Assembly (NCBI GenBank): GCA_950295325.1
Contig: OX485806.1
Location: 44,947,169 to 45,011,168 of the forward strand
Direction of reading: 5' to 3'
DNA length: 64,000 nucleotides
Origin: Polytrichum commune
Lineage: Eukaryota; Streptophyta; Polytrichopsida; Polytrichales; Polytrichaceae
Within the stretch, counting starts at the first letter, position 1, and every line of letters starts with the position of its first letter. Positions 50,921 through 62,348 of this stretch are shown piece after piece. A program made the translations under genes and the position numbers. The notes beneath the pieces are model-generated. The model did not search any database. It worked only from the letters and a program-made list of their open reading frames with translations, and was not told where the DNA came from.

Positions 50921-51057
50921 CTGTGATTAACAATTTGACTAGTTTAATGCTACGATCCACTAAAGAATTTTGCATCAAGGGAAATGACGATGCATTATGG
51001 GAAAAGACGAGGAACTGGGGAAAAAATGCAAGGAGATTTTGCTCAATGGCACACTTG

Positions 51058-51520
51058 CAAACGTGCGTTCGTGAATGAGGGCTGCGGGTGGCGGTACGCA
51101 TCATTTACGAGCGCTGGTTCGTGAGTGTGGCTACACGAACATTTACGAGCGTTCATTCGTGAAAGAGGTGGACAAAGGGTCACACCCTTTTATGAACGAG
51201 CGTTTGTCAACGAGGTGGGTATGCAAGTGTAAAAATGCGCATGAACATACATAATACAAGATGCGATACGATACAAGAAGCTGGGAGGATGCGACACAGA
51301 GATCATCTGCTCATATATTAATTCGATGAATATTTACAATTGTCTCACGTGATAATCTATCACAGTTTCCTAAGGCAACATGATGTCGTGTCCTACAAAA
51401 TTTAGTGGCCTAAGGGACCAGGTAGGAAAGGGTCCTCGAGGGCCTTGTGATGCCGATGGAGAGGAATCACCAAGAACAAAACGCGCAGGGGTTAGTGGTT
51501 ACAAACGCGCATTCGTCAAA
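51058..51520. repeat. cluster of five degenerate palindromes in a copy B intron
   Basis: Sites near 51058-51077, 51104-51125, 51142-51163, 51189-51210 and 51499-51520, each with TTTACGA(A/G)CG-like and (T/C)GTTCGT(G/A)A-like arms. They lie in the intron 50921-51547 before the HAD exon, where copy A has one site. Confidence 0.75.
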
Positions 51521-51547
51521 TGAGTGGTATTCTTAGAGGAGAGTTAC

Positions 51548-52980
51548 CTCGTCATCGGGGGGAGGGGCAGCGGTGCTGGACCGAGCAGTTCCCTCATCTT
51601 CAATTAAGGAACACGCGTTCGTAATGTCCATTGGGCCACCCGCCTCTGTCTCCATGGCCTCTGCTGCACGTTCTGCCTGAGACGCATGGGTCTGCTGGAT
51701 GAGCTCCGCGTCTTCGTCTTCTCCGCCCAGGTCGAAAGTCTCCATGCGGACATCCTCCATCCGCACGGAGGGATGTCGTTCCTGCTCAGGGCTCTCCACG
51801 TCCATTCTTTGGATCCCTGTCGCGTCATTGGGGCTCCCCTCCGTGTTTTCCACAATGACCATGTCAGTGTGTTGCGCAGTGTCATTGCCCTGCCTACCCA
51901 CCCACTACCCTGGGGACGACGGTGAATGAACCCGTTTCCGTCTTTGATGGCAGTCCTACTCTTGAAGGTGGAGGGGTGAAGACTGTAGGACCTGAAGATT
52001 CACGAACGCGCGTTCGTAAATCCTCATCCTCTTGGATGGCCGCTGCGACAGCGTCATAGGAGGTGGTCGCGGGAGTGCCAATAGGCGTAGGGTGGGGCGC
52101 CTGTTGGTGGGTAGGCCCTCCGGGAAACATGCCTGGCGGGGGGGACTGGGAGGGGTATCCTCCAGGGAAGGGGTAGGCCGGCGGGGGGGGGGGGCGCTGA
52201 GAAGTTCTGCATCCGGCTGAGCATGGCGAGGTTGGCGTCCGTCTTCGCGTTTGAGGCCCTTAGCTCCTCCTGTATGACGGACATTGTCCTCGCGTTCTCC
52301 TCTGCAACCGCCGCCATGTCCTCCTTCATCTTTTTCTCGAGCTTGGCGTTAAGCTCGGTAACTGACAACGCCTCCCCTTTGACCCTCTTGTTTTTGTCAA
52401 AGTCCAGCCCTAGCTCAACCATGATCTCCATGTCACCCTCATCCTCATCAGAGCCCTCGATGATGGCCCCCTCCGACAACTCCACGTAAGGGGTCTTCTT
52501 CATCCCCCTCGTGTTGCGGAAGAGGTCCAAGGACGGCCGGGAGCATTGGTCGAGAAGATCGAGGTTGTCCATCTTAGGAACCACGAGATGGGGCCAAGGC
52601 GACACGGAAGTCGAGCACCCCCCGAGAGTGCCAAAGGGCTCCGCTCTAGACGTTTGCACGGGGAGGACATCTTGTGTTGTCCCCGCCGATGATCCCGTGT
52701 ATCCACTTGGAGTCCCCTGCACGTTGGATGGATTTCCCGCCGGCGCCAACATTCGAAGCGGGGTGACGTCGAACAACTGGACGATGGCGTCCAGGTTGGC
52801 GGATGGAACGGGCTCGTCATCGTCTGTCTCCATGACGGGTATGCCCTCGTCAGCGGGCATGTTGAATTCCGTCCTGGGGACAGACATGTCACCCAGATCC
52901 ACTGTGGACGCCTTCGTCTTGTGGAGCTTATACTCCTCGTCGACGGCATCAACGTATGTGTTGACGCATAGCCCCAACAT
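51548..52980 (-). pseudogene. copy B, third exon: acidic linker, coiled coil, Pro-rich tail
   Basis: Acceptor TTTCCCAG|ATG at 52980, donor GACGAG|GTAACT after 51548. The frame starts MLGLCVNTYVDAVDEEYKL, finishing the methyltransferase-like fold, then an acidic linker, KTPYVELSEGAIIEGSDEDE, a Lys/Glu-rich coiled coil (about 52400-52220) and a Pro-rich tail. Frameshifts are needed at the G/C run near 52181-52190 and near 51900. Two palindromes lie within the coding sequence (about 51606-51625 and 51999-52020), the second encoding RTRVRE. Same architecture as copy A exon 6367-7776. Confidence 0.6.
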
Positions 52981-53008
52981 CTGGGAAACAGAATAAAATG
53001 TGTCGGCA

Positions 53009-53152
53009 AATACAAGCGCGCGTTCGTAAATATCAACACTACGGGGGAGACTACAGGGTGAAAAAAATCTATGACAACATATATCAACCACTGAACATTG
53101 CGCAGGCATGAAAAATGCAACATACATGGCTTTACGAACGAGCGTTCGTAAA
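53009..53152. repeat. two palindromes in a copy B intron
   Basis: Sites at 53009-53030 (AATACAAGCGCGC then GTTCGTAAA) and 53131-53152 (TTTACGAACGAGC then GTTCGTAAA). They occupy the intron 52981-53171, homologous to the copy A intron 6121-6366 that also has two. Confidence 0.85.
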
Positions 53153-53171
53153 GTTTAGTAGAAGAACTTAC

Positions 53172-54393
53172 CATTGCAGCGTACATAAATTTTCTGCCTC
53201 CAAAGACGTTGTGAACTGTCTCTCCATTCATCGCCAATTCCTGCAACACGGATACGCAGAACTCCAACCTGAGCTCCAATGCTAGGAAGACCGTGTACAG
53301 CGTTTCTTGCAGCAGCTCCTTGGGAGGGTGGTGAGGGATGCTATAAATCTTCTTGAACGTGTTGTTGCCCTTGACAGGTGCTCGCCCATTCCTCAGCGCA
53401 TTGTACGTCAAGAAGGTGAGGCTGACCGCTCCCACCTGCTTGTTGCCCCTGGCCTCGTTAATTGCCACGATCCCTTCCATCTTGGCAGGCACATATGTGC
53501 TGTGGAATATGTTGTATTCGAATTTTATTGTCTCCTCGTACAGCTCGGTGACGACGGAGACCTTCTCTTGTTCAACAATCCACAGCCACACGTGTGGCTT
53601 CCTCATGGTTGGAGATTTGTACTCCATGAATTTTGCCATGAAGGGGTTGTAAAAAAACAACCCCTTCGCCCCCTGCCTAGATGCATTCGGGATCCCCCTG
53701 AAATCGAGTATTGTGAAGGGACAACCCCTGCGGTCTTCCCTGACCTCGGCCCTGCTATTGGTGTCGTCCCACTTGGAGAATGTTGTCCTCTCCAACCCGG
53801 TTGTGACCACACAAAATCTAGCGACGCCCTCGAATGTGGCGTTTATCTTCATCTCCAAGAAGGAGATGTACCGCTGCAGCTCATCGGGTTCTGTCTCCGT
53901 CTTCTTGGCTCTCTTGTTGCTGTTGAATTTCAAAACGGTGATGTGCTCTTTCACTAGGCTTCACATCGAGGCCCCATTGATGTTGTACAACGACTTGAAC
54001 TCCTTCCATTTGGTCCAGTTGATGTCGCCGTCAACATGGAAGAGTTCCATTTCTGGCAGGAGACCGCTCAACTCCCGCATCGTAGCTGTCTTCATCTTCC
54101 TGTGGTCGCACCACTCCTTGATGGAGTATGTTCTGGGCTTATGCTTGGGCCTCTTCAAAAAAAATCTTGGGATATGGGATTGTTCTTCCCACTATGTTCC
54201 CAAGTACATGAACCGCACATCGCTTCAGTTCCGACTCTGTGAGTCCTTGCAGGGACCTGAAGAACTCCCTTAGCAATGGAAGGGCCTCTCCGGTCTTGTC
54301 CGCGCTGTATTTATCCTCTGTATCGGGGTTGACGAGATCGCCCGAGTTGTGCGCGTCAAAAAATTGTGTCCACAACTCCCAAGTGTCCTTGTT
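53172..54393 (-). pseudogene. copy B, methyltransferase-like exon, 5'-truncated
   Basis: The 5' side is cut at 54393, where an LTR begins. The remaining exon reads WTQFFDAHNSGDLVNPDTED, with a frameshift near 54155, EWCDHRKMK, an in-frame TGA at 53963-53961 (copy A has CGA here), then a long open frame to the donor at 53171. Blocks: FEGVARFC, CPFTILDFRGIPNAS (DPPY position), HVWLWIVEQEKVSVV, TYVPAKMEGI, PPKELLQETLYT, and NGETVHNVFGGRKFMYAAM (DPFxGSG position). The order fits a beta-class DNA methyltransferase with eroded catalytic and AdoMet motifs. The ParB-like part expected upstream is absent here. Confidence 0.55.
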
Positions 54394-55889
54394 TGTCGCA
54401 ACCCTTGCTAGTCTTCCTTAACTTAGCTTGACCGCTTTCCAACCTAGCAAGTGCCACGAGCGCTAACCTGCACATCCCACGCACATGCATGGTTAGCTCC
54501 CAAAAACTGCGGACCTCCAAGCTCATGGCTTGGTCACCAAACCCTCCTACTCGTGCATTCGGGACTCTCTCCTTAGTAGGTAGCCCATGGCTAAGGTGGA
54601 CTCCCATCCATGGAAGTCCACTTTTGAGTTGATCATCGTGTTGCCAAAACAACACTACAACTACCCGGAGCACATTGCCAAGTGTGCTCCGGGGGGGTCG
54701 GTCAGCTAAGCCGCCTCACCCATTGTGAGCCCAAAATGGTGCCCACATGTGGTGATTAATTCTTCGAAACCAATTTTAGTTTGACTTTGATGTGTTATGA
54801 TTATTCACAAAACATAAAAAGAGTGAAGTGTGGTTTGGATTTAAGTTTAGGCTTTAGAAGTGTTGTGTGATTATTTCAAGGTTGAATTCAATAAGAGTAT
54901 GCCTTGATAATGTGAGTAGGGGGTAAGGTGAAGCAAGGTGAGCTCCGCGGGTTAAATGCCCACTTTTGGATCCACCTTGGTAGTTTAGGAAGAAGGAAGT
55001 TTGGTGGAAGGGGATTAGTCCCTACTTTGAAGGTGAAGGTTAAGGGATTGTGATTGGAGGTGCTAATCTTCTCACCCTATCCTCACCGCTCTCTCCCTCT
55101 CTCCTACTTAAGGTGGTTTCTCTCTCATTTTTCTCTCTCTCCATCAAGCGCTCTCAAGGGAGCAAGCTCTTAAAAGCTTGAGCCACGTGGGCGAGACATT
55201 AGTTCTTAGTGAAGTTAATTAGTTAAGCTCTCTCTCTCAATGCCTCCCAATTGAGGGAGTTCTTAGAGTTTAAAGTTGCACGTGTTAATTAGTTAGTAGT
55301 TAGTGGAATTAGTGTGTTAGATTAGTTCATTATTTAAGAGCAAGGGAAAAGAAAGAAGAAGAAAAACTTAGAAAACATGTGATTAGGGAAGGAGAGAGTT
55401 TGGATTAGGGTGCAACTAGTGGTTGGGATACCCATTCGGGTATTATAACTTCATATACTGAAATCAGAAGGCAGCTGGGCTTGGAGGTTAGACCACCCGG
55501 TACTGGAACAGAAGGCAGCTGGGTTTGGTAAGTTAGGCCACACCGCGACTGGAATCAAAGGCAGCTAAGCTTGGTAAGTTAGACCACCCGGGACTGTAAC
55601 AGAAGGCAGCTGGCTTGGTAAGTTAGGCCACACCGCGATTGTAATCAGAAGGCAGCTGGGCTTGGAGGTTAGACCACCCGGGACTGGAATCAAAGGCAGC
55701 TGGGCTTGGAGGTTAGACCACACCCGGGACTGGAATCAGAAGGCGGCTGGGTTGCCTAGCAACAATTCATTTAGACTATCTAGGGGTTAGGTGTTCTTTA
55801 GCATTCTAGAATTCCGCCGCCATAAGCTACTCAGAACTCATGGCCTTAGCCTCATGACTCTAAGGCCCTTACCACATGGGTGGCAGCCT
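54394..55889 (-). mobile_element. older LTR related to the chromovirus LTR, interrupted
   Basis: Starts TGTCGCAACCCTTGCTAG; 54394-54728 aligns to the first third of the young LTR, at roughly 85% by eye. About 55780-55889 aligns to its later part (TTCTTTAGCATTCTAGAAT). The middle, 54740-55780, is unrelated and contains CT-rich leader-like sequence (55085-55140). The young element lies inside this LTR at 55889/55890. It also abuts and truncates copy B at 54393. Confidence 0.7.
55440..55765. repeat. 44-bp minisatellite, about seven units
   Basis: Units containing AAGGCAGCTGGGCTTGG, then AGGTTAGACCACCCGGGACT, recur every 43-46 bp. Two alternating subtypes are present (GGAGGTTAGACCACCC and GGTAAGTTAGGCCACACCGC). 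It sits in the non-homologous middle of the older LTR. Confidence 0.85.
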
Positions 55890-56830
55890 TGTCGCGACCC
55901 TTGCTAGTTTTTCTCCACTTAGCTCAATCGCTTTCCAACTCTAGCAAGTGTCCCGAGCGCTAACCTGCACATCCCACGCACATGCATGGTTAGCTCCCAA
56001 AACCGCGGACCTTCAATCCCATATTTGGTCACCAAATCCTCCTACACATGCATTCGGGACTCTTTCCCCTTAGTAGGTAACCCATCGCTAAGGTGGACTT
56101 CCATCCATGGAAGTCCACTCCCTACTTGGTCATAGTGTTGCTAGGACAACACTACAACCACCCGGAGCACATTGCCAAGTATGCTCCGGGGGGGGTCGGT
56201 CGGCAAAGCCGCCTCACCCATATAAGCCTCTAGGACTTTTGGCGGGGCCCCTCCCCCACCGTCAACATCCCTTTTGTCTCTCTACCAAGAGTTGGGGCCA
56301 AGTAGACATTTTCCCTTAGCCGCTGGGTCTAGAAGCCTCCCTGCAGCTTCAGACCTTCATAACTTCCACGTGCGGTCTCTGAATCTAACAACCAACCACT
56401 CTATCGTCATCTACATTTCACGTAGATCCCTATGGACACCTCACTTGGCCTATTCGGGCAAGTATTGAGGAAGTTATGCCTGTTTAAACCTTTGCAGTCC
56501 CGGGAGCCACTCCCAGGCCCCTGCTGTTCCAGGGCGCTGTCCCGGGACAGCATCCCACTCAAAGTGCCATATCTCCTAGCTCACACCTCAGATTGAGGTG
56601 TTCTTTAGCATTCTAGAATCGGGACGCCATAAGCTACTCATAGCTTATGGCTTTACCCTCATGACTCCTAGTCTTTGTGGGTGGGAGGCGTTCTAAACGC
56701 CCGGGGCCCTCACCCACCTTAGGATCACTTGGTCCCTCTCACCAATGGCGTCACAAGTCCCGGGTGTCACTCCGGGGTCCCCCTTGTGCCCATGGTGTTG
56801 CGGGCACTCCTCATGGAGAGGTGCGCGACA
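55890..56830 (-). repeat. 3' LTR of the chromovirus
   Basis: 941 bp, TGTCGCGACC to GGTGCGCGACA on the + strand. It differs from the 5' LTR by three extra bases near 56227. ORFs inside are untranslated LTR sequence. Confidence 0.93.
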
Positions 56831-56845
56831 CTCACCCCCACCAAA
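56831..56845 (-). promoter_or_regulatory. polypurine tract
   Basis: On the - strand GGTGGGGGTGAG abuts the 3' LTR. It is the expected plus-strand primer position. Confidence 0.75.
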
Positions 56846-57658
56846 TGGAGTCGATGCCCTCATCGACTATACTTATAGTCGGGCACACCAATTCTCAAGT
56901 TGCCATCCTCTCTTGGTGTGGCATTGTGTTTTCTTTAGGGCGCTACCCCCACAATGCATCTTCAAATTTGGCAAAGTCTCAAAGGTGTCGATCCTAGGTG
57001 GTCCGTTTAGGAAAACCCCGGACATCTTGTCCAAGGACCTAAACTACACTAGACTCACCTACTTTGAGACTTACTTGGGTGACCCTTCCTTTGGGGCCAC
57101 CCAAGTTAGGCTCCACTAGCCTAACTCTATCATTTTGACACAACTAGGTTGGACCTCAACGCTTCTACTAAGTTGCCTCGGTTGCCACTCCGAGATGGCT
57201 TTCCTTTGTTAAGCCACGTCTCGATCGCACGGGGGTGATGCCAAGTCCCGCCCGACTTGGCTCCCACTTTGCTCTTTCGAGACATGGGTTCATGACGCCC
57301 ATGCGCCAACTCGCATTGGCTCGTGGGTTACACTTTTATAAGCACGCGCCATCACCTTGCCCCCGCCCGGACAAGACCATGGCTAAGAGGTTTTTGGTTT
57401 TATCCAAGACCCCTCTTAGCCATGGTCCCCATTACTCGGCCTACCCAACCTAGTTTAGCATATATATTCCTCCCTCTTCCACTAACCAAGCACAAGTACA
57501 AGACTAGGACCTCATCTTATATTTTTCTCTTTGCACCACTAAAGTTGAACTTTATTGCCTTAAGCGAAAATGAACAAGTACATAATGTGGAGGACATTGC
57601 CTCCAAGTTAAGGGTGCTACTAACATCTCTCCCCCACTAAAGGAGATTGATGTCCTCA
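56846..57658 (-). other. 3' untranslated part of the chromovirus
   Basis: Between the pol stop and the polypurine tract. No additional gene (such as an envelope-like ORF) is recognised; the + strand ORFs are not supported. Confidence 0.6.
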
Positions 57659-60600
57659 TCAATGCCTACGTTTCCTTTTGTTGGACCCTCTAGCCCTAGT
57701 TTCTTCAAAGCGCTTCACTATCTCCTTGGCATTCACCATGTCCCTTGCCGCTACCCAAGTGGCTTCTTTCTCATGAAACCCCCGCCACTTCACCAAATAC
57801 TCCTTTCCTTTTCGCTTGTGGTTCCTACACTTGAGGATGCCTTCTACCTCGTACTCCAAATGATCTCCTACAAGGTCGGGAGGTGGCCTAATCACTTGCT
57901 TACGATTAGGCCATAAGGTGTCTTCCTTGAACGGCTTTAATAGTGAGACATGGAATGTCGGATGCACTTTGATCTCGGGCGGCAACTCCAACTTATAAAC
58001 ATCTTTGAAAACTCGTTCAACAATCGGAAACGGACCCGCAAATTTTGACATGAACTTTGGAGTGAGGCCTTCGGGCATTGTGAAGTTTTTCACATTCAAC
58101 AACACCTTTTGGCCCACCTCATACTCCACTTCGCGTCTTCCGGCATTGACTTGTTTTTCATAGCGTTTTTGGGCTTTCTCCAACAACAACTTGGTCTTCT
58201 CCAAAACTTGTTCACGCTTTTTGGCTAAGTCCTCACCATCTTGGTTGAACTCTAGTGTTGAATGTGCCCCCTCGAGAGCTAGGTCGGCGGGTTGGAGCGG
58301 ATCCACTCCATAAGCCACCTTGAATGGCGATTGCTTGGTCGCCGAGTGCGTGGCCGCATTATAACTAAACTCCGCTAAACCCACATAGTCCGCCCAATCT
58401 CGTTGGTCCGCACTCACAAAGTTCCTCAAGTATTGGTTCAAGACTCCATTCACACGCTCGGTTTGGCCATCCGTTTGGGGATGGAAGGCCGTGCTAAAGG
58501 TTAGTTTTGTTCCAACCTTCCTAAAGAAATGCCTCCAAAATGCGCTTGTGAACTTCGGATCTCGATCGGATACAATCACTCTCGGCAACCCGTGATGCCT
58601 CCACCATGCATTGAGAAAGAGCTTTGCGGTCTCCAAAGCGGTTGCCGTTCCCACGGTTGGCACCATATGCGCCAACTTACTAAACCGGTCCACCATCACC
58701 AAGATGGCATCGTAGCCTCGTGACTCCGGCAAACTCGTGATGAAGTCCATGGACACACTATGCCATGGCCCCGGCGGGATAGGCAACGGTTGCAATAAGC
58801 CGGCTTGCTTTTGATAAGAGGCTCGGTTTAATTGGCATTTGACACAAGTCTTCACAAAGTGGGCGATTTCTTCTTTCATGCACGGCCAATAATACCTCCT
58901 TGACACCGCCGCTATGGTGGCTTTTTCTCCTCTATGGCCGGCGATGGGACTATCATGTTCCTCCTCCAAAACCAATAGCCTCAACTTGCCTTGTGGCACA
59001 TACACCCGACTTTGCTTATACTTGAGCAATCCGTCCACCAACTTGATCTCCTTAAGCGCCTTGCCTTTGCGAAGCTCGCCTAGAAACACTTGTGCTTCGG
59101 GATCGTTGACGTACCCCTCCCTTAACTTACGATGCAAGTCACATTCACCTTTGTACATTAGCCACAAGCTTTGACTTGTGCCCATTTCTTGGAACTCTTC
59201 ACGTCTACTTAACGCGTCCGGCACCACATTATCACGGCCCGGTTTGTGGATCAACTCCACGTTCATAAGCGCCAAGGTATCGTGCCACCGCAATTGCTTG
59301 GCGCTCACTTGCGTTTGTGTCTCGAAATACTTCAACGACACGTTGTCCGTGTACACCTTGGTCTTGTGCAACCCCAAATAATGTTGCCACGTCTTCAAGC
59401 AATGTACTACGGCGAAGAGCTCCTTTTCATGAGTTGGCCATCGTCTTTGACAACCATCGAGTTTCTTGCTCTCATAAGCAATGGGCCGTCCATCTTGCAT
59501 CAACACTCCGCCAATTGCAAAATCGCTCGCATCCGTATGCACCTCAAAAGGCTTGTCAAACTCCGGGAACTTTAGTACGGGCGGCGAAGACAATTTGCTC
59601 TTGAGCTCCCAAAAAGCTTGGTGACAAGGTTCGTCCCATTCTTGGGATACTCCTTTCTTCAACAAGTCGGACAAAGGCCTAGCAACCTTAGAAAAATCTC
59701 GAATGAAGCGGCGGTAGTAATTGGCTAGGCCAAGGAACGACCTAAGCCCTTTTTGAGTCGATGGCCGCTTCCATTCTTGAATCGCCTTTACCTTTTTCAT
59801 GTCCGGCTTAATTCCATCCTTGGTCACCACATGGCCTAAGAACTCAATTTCATTTTGAGCAAAATCGCTCTTCTCCCCGTTAGCATACAACTTGTTGTCC
59901 CTTAGTTTTCGAAGCACCACCTCAAGGTGCCGTGCATGCTCCTCCGCCGTCTTGGAATACACCAAGATGTCGTCGATATAGATTATTACGAAATCGTCGG
60001 TTTCCTCTCGAAAGATGGTATTCATAAGGGTTGTGAATGTCGAGGGCGCATTACACAACCCGAAAGGCATCACCAAAAACTCGTAAGACCCATACCTTGT
60101 GCGGCACGCCGTCTTTTCAACATCTTCATTCGCGATTCGAATTTGATAATACCCGGATTTTAAGTCAATACGACTAAAATACTTAGCTCCCGCCAATCGG
60201 TCGAAAAGATCATCAATCCGAGGTAGCGGGTAGTTGTTTTTGATAGTCACCTTATTCAAGGCCCTATAATCGATGCACATGCGTAGCTTGCCATCTTTTT
60301 TATCCACAAAGAGCACCGGGGCCCCATATGGTGATTTACTCGGCCTAATGTAACCTCTTGATAGCAAGTCATTGAGTTGTTTCTTCAATTCTAGCAACTC
60401 TTTTTGGTTCAATCGATAAGGTGCCTTGGACGGTGGCTCGGACCCCGGGATCACCTCGATCTTGTGATCGACTTCTCTCGTTGGCGGTAACTCTTGGGGC
60501 AACTCGTCGGTGAGTACATCCTTGTACCTCCCTAATACATCGCGAATGTGCTTTGGAGGAGGCCCATCGGTTTTAGCCTCCTCGTGAGTTCTTTGGTGTT

Positions 60601-60982
60601 GCTCCATTCGGACCACCACAACCATTTGTACTTTGGACATTCGGTCTATCGAGACCAAATTCAACTTGCCTCCTCCCGCCATAGGAGTCCTCGTCAACTT
60701 TAAAGTCATTTCCTTGCCATTACGACAAACTACAAGCCGCACCGGCTTGCGCCTCACATCCACCGTGTGAGTCTCGAAGAAGGTGTCCCCCAAAATAAGG
60801 TCCACCTCATCCATTTCACAAAGTGTGAAATTCTCCTTAAACTCCAACGTCCCACACTTTAAGTTCACGTTCAACGCTACCTCCTTCGTCTCATGCGGCT
60901 CGCCCTTTGCGAACCGCACGTTAATGGGCTTGCCCGCTCTACCCGTTGGCAAGCCCAATTCCTTCGCAAGTTTCGGGCTCAT
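57659..60982 (-). CDS. pol: chromovirus pol: protease remainder, RT, RNase H, integrase, chromodomain
   Basis: An open frame of 1107 codons. The first 60 or so residues are the rest of the aspartic protease (DLILGDTFF at 61-69). Reverse transcriptase at about 170-400 has the YIDDILVYS site (335-343). RNase H at about 475-590 has [10 protein letters not shown] and ends DALSRR. Integrase has the H/H/C713/C716 zinc region and the D746, D806, E842 triad with 35 residues between the last two. The chromodomain at about 1044-1095 ([20 protein letters not shown]) defines the chromovirus clade and is thought to guide integration to marked chromatin. The ATG at 60982 lies inside the protease, so pol is normally reached from gag; here the two frames differ. 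Confidence 0.95.
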   Translation of the reverse strand: MSPKLAKELGLPTGRAGKPINVRFAKGEPHETKEVALNVNLKCGTLEFKENFTLCEMDEVDLILGDTFFETHTVDVRRKPVRLVVCRNGKEMTLKLTRTPMAGGGKLNLVSIDRMSKVQMVVVVRMEQHQRTHEEAKTDGPPPKHIRDVLGRYKDVLTDELPQELPPTREVDHKIEVIPGSEPPSKAPYRLNQKELLELKKQLNDLLSRGYIRPSKSPYGAPVLFVDKKDGKLRMCIDYRALNKVTIKNNYPLPRIDDLFDRLAGAKYFSRIDLKSGYYQIRIANEDVEKTACRTRYGSYEFLVMPFGLCNAPSTFTTLMNTIFREETDDFVIIYIDDILVYSKTAEEHARHLEVVLRKLRDNKLYANGEKSDFAQNEIEFLGHVVTKDGIKPDMKKVKAIQEWKRPSTQKGLRSFLGLANYYRRFIRDFSKVARPLSDLLKKGVSQEWDEPCHQAFWELKSKLSSPPVLKFPEFDKPFEVHTDASDFAIGGVLMQDGRPIAYESKKLDGCQRRWPTHEKELFAVVHCLKTWQHYLGLHKTKVYTDNVSLKYFETQTQVSAKQLRWHDTLALMNVELIHKPGRDNVVPDALSRREEFQEMGTSQSLWLMYKGECDLHRKLREGYVNDPEAQVFLGELRKGKALKEIKLVDGLLKYKQSRVYVPQGKLRLLVLEEEHDSPIAGHRGEKATIAAVSRRYYWPCMKEEIAHFVKTCVKCQLNRASYQKQAGLLQPLPIPPGPWHSVSMDFITSLPESRGYDAILVMVDRFSKLAHMVPTVGTATALETAKLFLNAWWRHHGLPRVIVSDRDPKFTSAFWRHFFRKVGTKLTFSTAFHPQTDGQTERVNGVLNQYLRNFVSADQRDWADYVGLAEFSYNAATHSATKQSPFKVAYGVDPLQPADLALEGAHSTLEFNQDGEDLAKKREQVLEKTKLLLEKAQKRYEKQVNAGRREVEYEVGQKVLLNVKNFTMPEGLTPKFMSKFAGPFPIVERVFKDVYKLELPPEIKVHPTFHVSLLKPFKEDTLWPNRKQVIRPPPDLVGDHLEYEVEGILKCRNHKRKGKEYLVKWRGFHEKEATWVAARDMVNAKEIVKRFEETRARGSNKRKRRH

Positions 60983-62298
60983 GAAGGAGTGCGTTGCCCT
61001 GTATCAACCAAGCATGAGACATTCCGACCATTGATTTCGGCTTCAAGGAACAAAAGACTTGGCCTTGGCTTAAGGCTACTAGCCTTGGCCACAAAGCCAC
61101 CTTCTAGCATTTGGTCGGCGGTACAACCACGATTTGTCTTGACACTCACCTTGTTGTCGGGGCACGCCGCTTGAAAATGACCAAGTTTGCCACATTTGTG
61201 GCACCGCTTGTCCTTCATGTCGCCTCCTTTAATTCCTACATTGGGTGGTTTTCCTCCTTGGTAGCCACCCTTGGTGGAATTTGTCCCGTCGGGTTGTCCT
61301 TTGAAATGGTTGGATGGCCCAAATTTCTTGCGCTCTTTGCCTCGAGACATATTTCGACTCGAGCCGCTTTGTTGTGCGGGGCCGCTTGACTTTCTTTCGG
61401 GGCTGTCGGCTTCAATTCTCTCCGCGATCTTAATGATCCCCGCCACGTCCTCGGGAAGCTTTGGAAACTTGAACAAGGCGTCTACCACCCACTTTTGTAA
61501 GCCACCTAAGAAAATGCATCTCTTGGCAAATTCATCCATCTTAGGTGTAGCATTCATTTGGGCGTTAAAATCGCGCACATAGGCCTTAAGGGACCCCGTG
61601 TGCCTCATTTGCACCAAGTTCATTCCCTCCCGCAATTCTTGGTACTCCGGCGTGAACCTATCAACAAGCAATTCCTTGAAGCCGATCCAAATCAAGTTTG
61701 CCACCAACTCGGGCTGTTGTTCTTTTTTGCTCGTCCACCATTGGAGCGCATGGTCTTTCAAAAAGGTCACCGCTATGGAGACCTTGTCGTCTTCATCGGG
61801 CCTTTGGACATCGTAGTAGTTGTCCATTTCCAATAAAAATTCTTTGACCTTTCTTGCCTTACCAAGCCCCGAAAAGGTACTTGGCATATTTACCTTGGCC
61901 AACTTCTTTGTTGAAGAAGAAGGCCTAGCCCCTTGCATCATAAGGAGCTCGATCATTTTGTCTTGGCGAGCTCTCTCGTCCTTGACACGCTTGAGCTCTT
62001 GATTCACGGAGTCCATGAACTCAAGCATTTTGAGTTGGAATTTTAATCCAACATCACCACCTTCCAAGCTTTCGGGCGCATTTGGAAGTCTAGCCCCCGA
62101 ATTTTCTTCGAGGTTTTCGGGACCCCTTTCTAGGGACTCCTCCACTTCCTCACCGGTTGCACCATCATCCCCACCATTGTTAATAGACTCAATGGCGGGG
62201 TCAACATCCTCTTCAACATGATCTTTGTTCCGTTTTGAGCGTCGCAACTTTTTAGAAGTCCCCGCCTCACCATCGTTATCCGCACGTTTGGTAGCCAT
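60979..62298 (-). CDS. gag: chromovirus gag with zinc knuckle
   Basis: ATG at 62298, 439 codons. An acidic N-terminal region, a coiled coil (about 105-130), a capsid-like retrotransposon gag domain ([20 protein letters not shown] through HALQWW), a basic Ser/Gly-rich linker and a CX2CX4HX4C zinc knuckle ([14 protein letters not shown]) near the end. The last residues, VSCLVDTG, are the start of the aspartic protease active site, after which the frame leaves the family pattern and stops at 60979. Pol continues in the -1 frame, overlapping by four bases. This is either a recent single-base loss in a G run or a frameshift arrangement. Confidence 0.93.
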   Translation of the reverse strand: MATKRADNDGEAGTSKKLRRSKRNKDHVEEDVDPAIESINNGGDDGATGEEVEESLERGPENLEENSGARLPNAPESLEGGDVGLKFQLKMLEFMDSVNQELKRVKDERARQDKMIELLMMQGARPSSSTKKLAKVNMPSTFSGLGKARKVKEFLLEMDNYYDVQRPDEDDKVSIAVTFLKDHALQWWTSKKEQQPELVANLIWIGFKELLVDRFTPEYQELREGMNLVQMRHTGSLKAYVRDFNAQMNATPKMDEFAKRCIFLGGLQKWVVDALFKFPKLPEDVAGIIKIAERIEADSPERKSSGPAQQSGSSRNMSRGKERKKFGPSNHFKGQPDGTNSTKGGYQGGKPPNVGIKGGDMKDKRCHKCGKLGHFQAACPDNKVSVKTNRGCTADQMLEGGFVAKASSLKPRPSLLFLEAEINGRNVSCLVDTGQRTPS

Positions 62299-62334
62299 CT
62301 CTCCTTCAAAGTGCTAGCTCAAAGACGAAACCCT

Positions 62335-62346
62335 GCTCTGATACCA
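62335..62346 (-). other. primer-binding site, initiator-Met tRNA
   Basis: The - strand reads TGGTATCAGAGC two bases inside the 5' LTR, complementary to the 3' end of plant tRNA-iMet. This is the usual primer for this class of element. Confidence 0.92.
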
Positions 62347-62348
62347 CG

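Noticed and set aside
52511-53957. + strand ORFs opposite copy B exons
   Set aside because: Shadows of the conserved - strand frame; only the - strand has homologous counterparts in copy A.
3388-54393. Recent inverted segmental duplication producing copies A and B
   Set aside because: Protein identity is only about half, introns differ in length and flanks hardly align; they are old paralogues apart from the 56-bp box.
56107-57640. ORFs repeated at 56107-56997 and 62566-63528
   Set aside because: They are identical because they lie in the two LTRs of the chromovirus, which are not protein-coding.
62335-62346. tRNA-Met gene fragment
   Set aside because: Only the 12-base primer-binding site is present, at the exact position expected beside an LTR.
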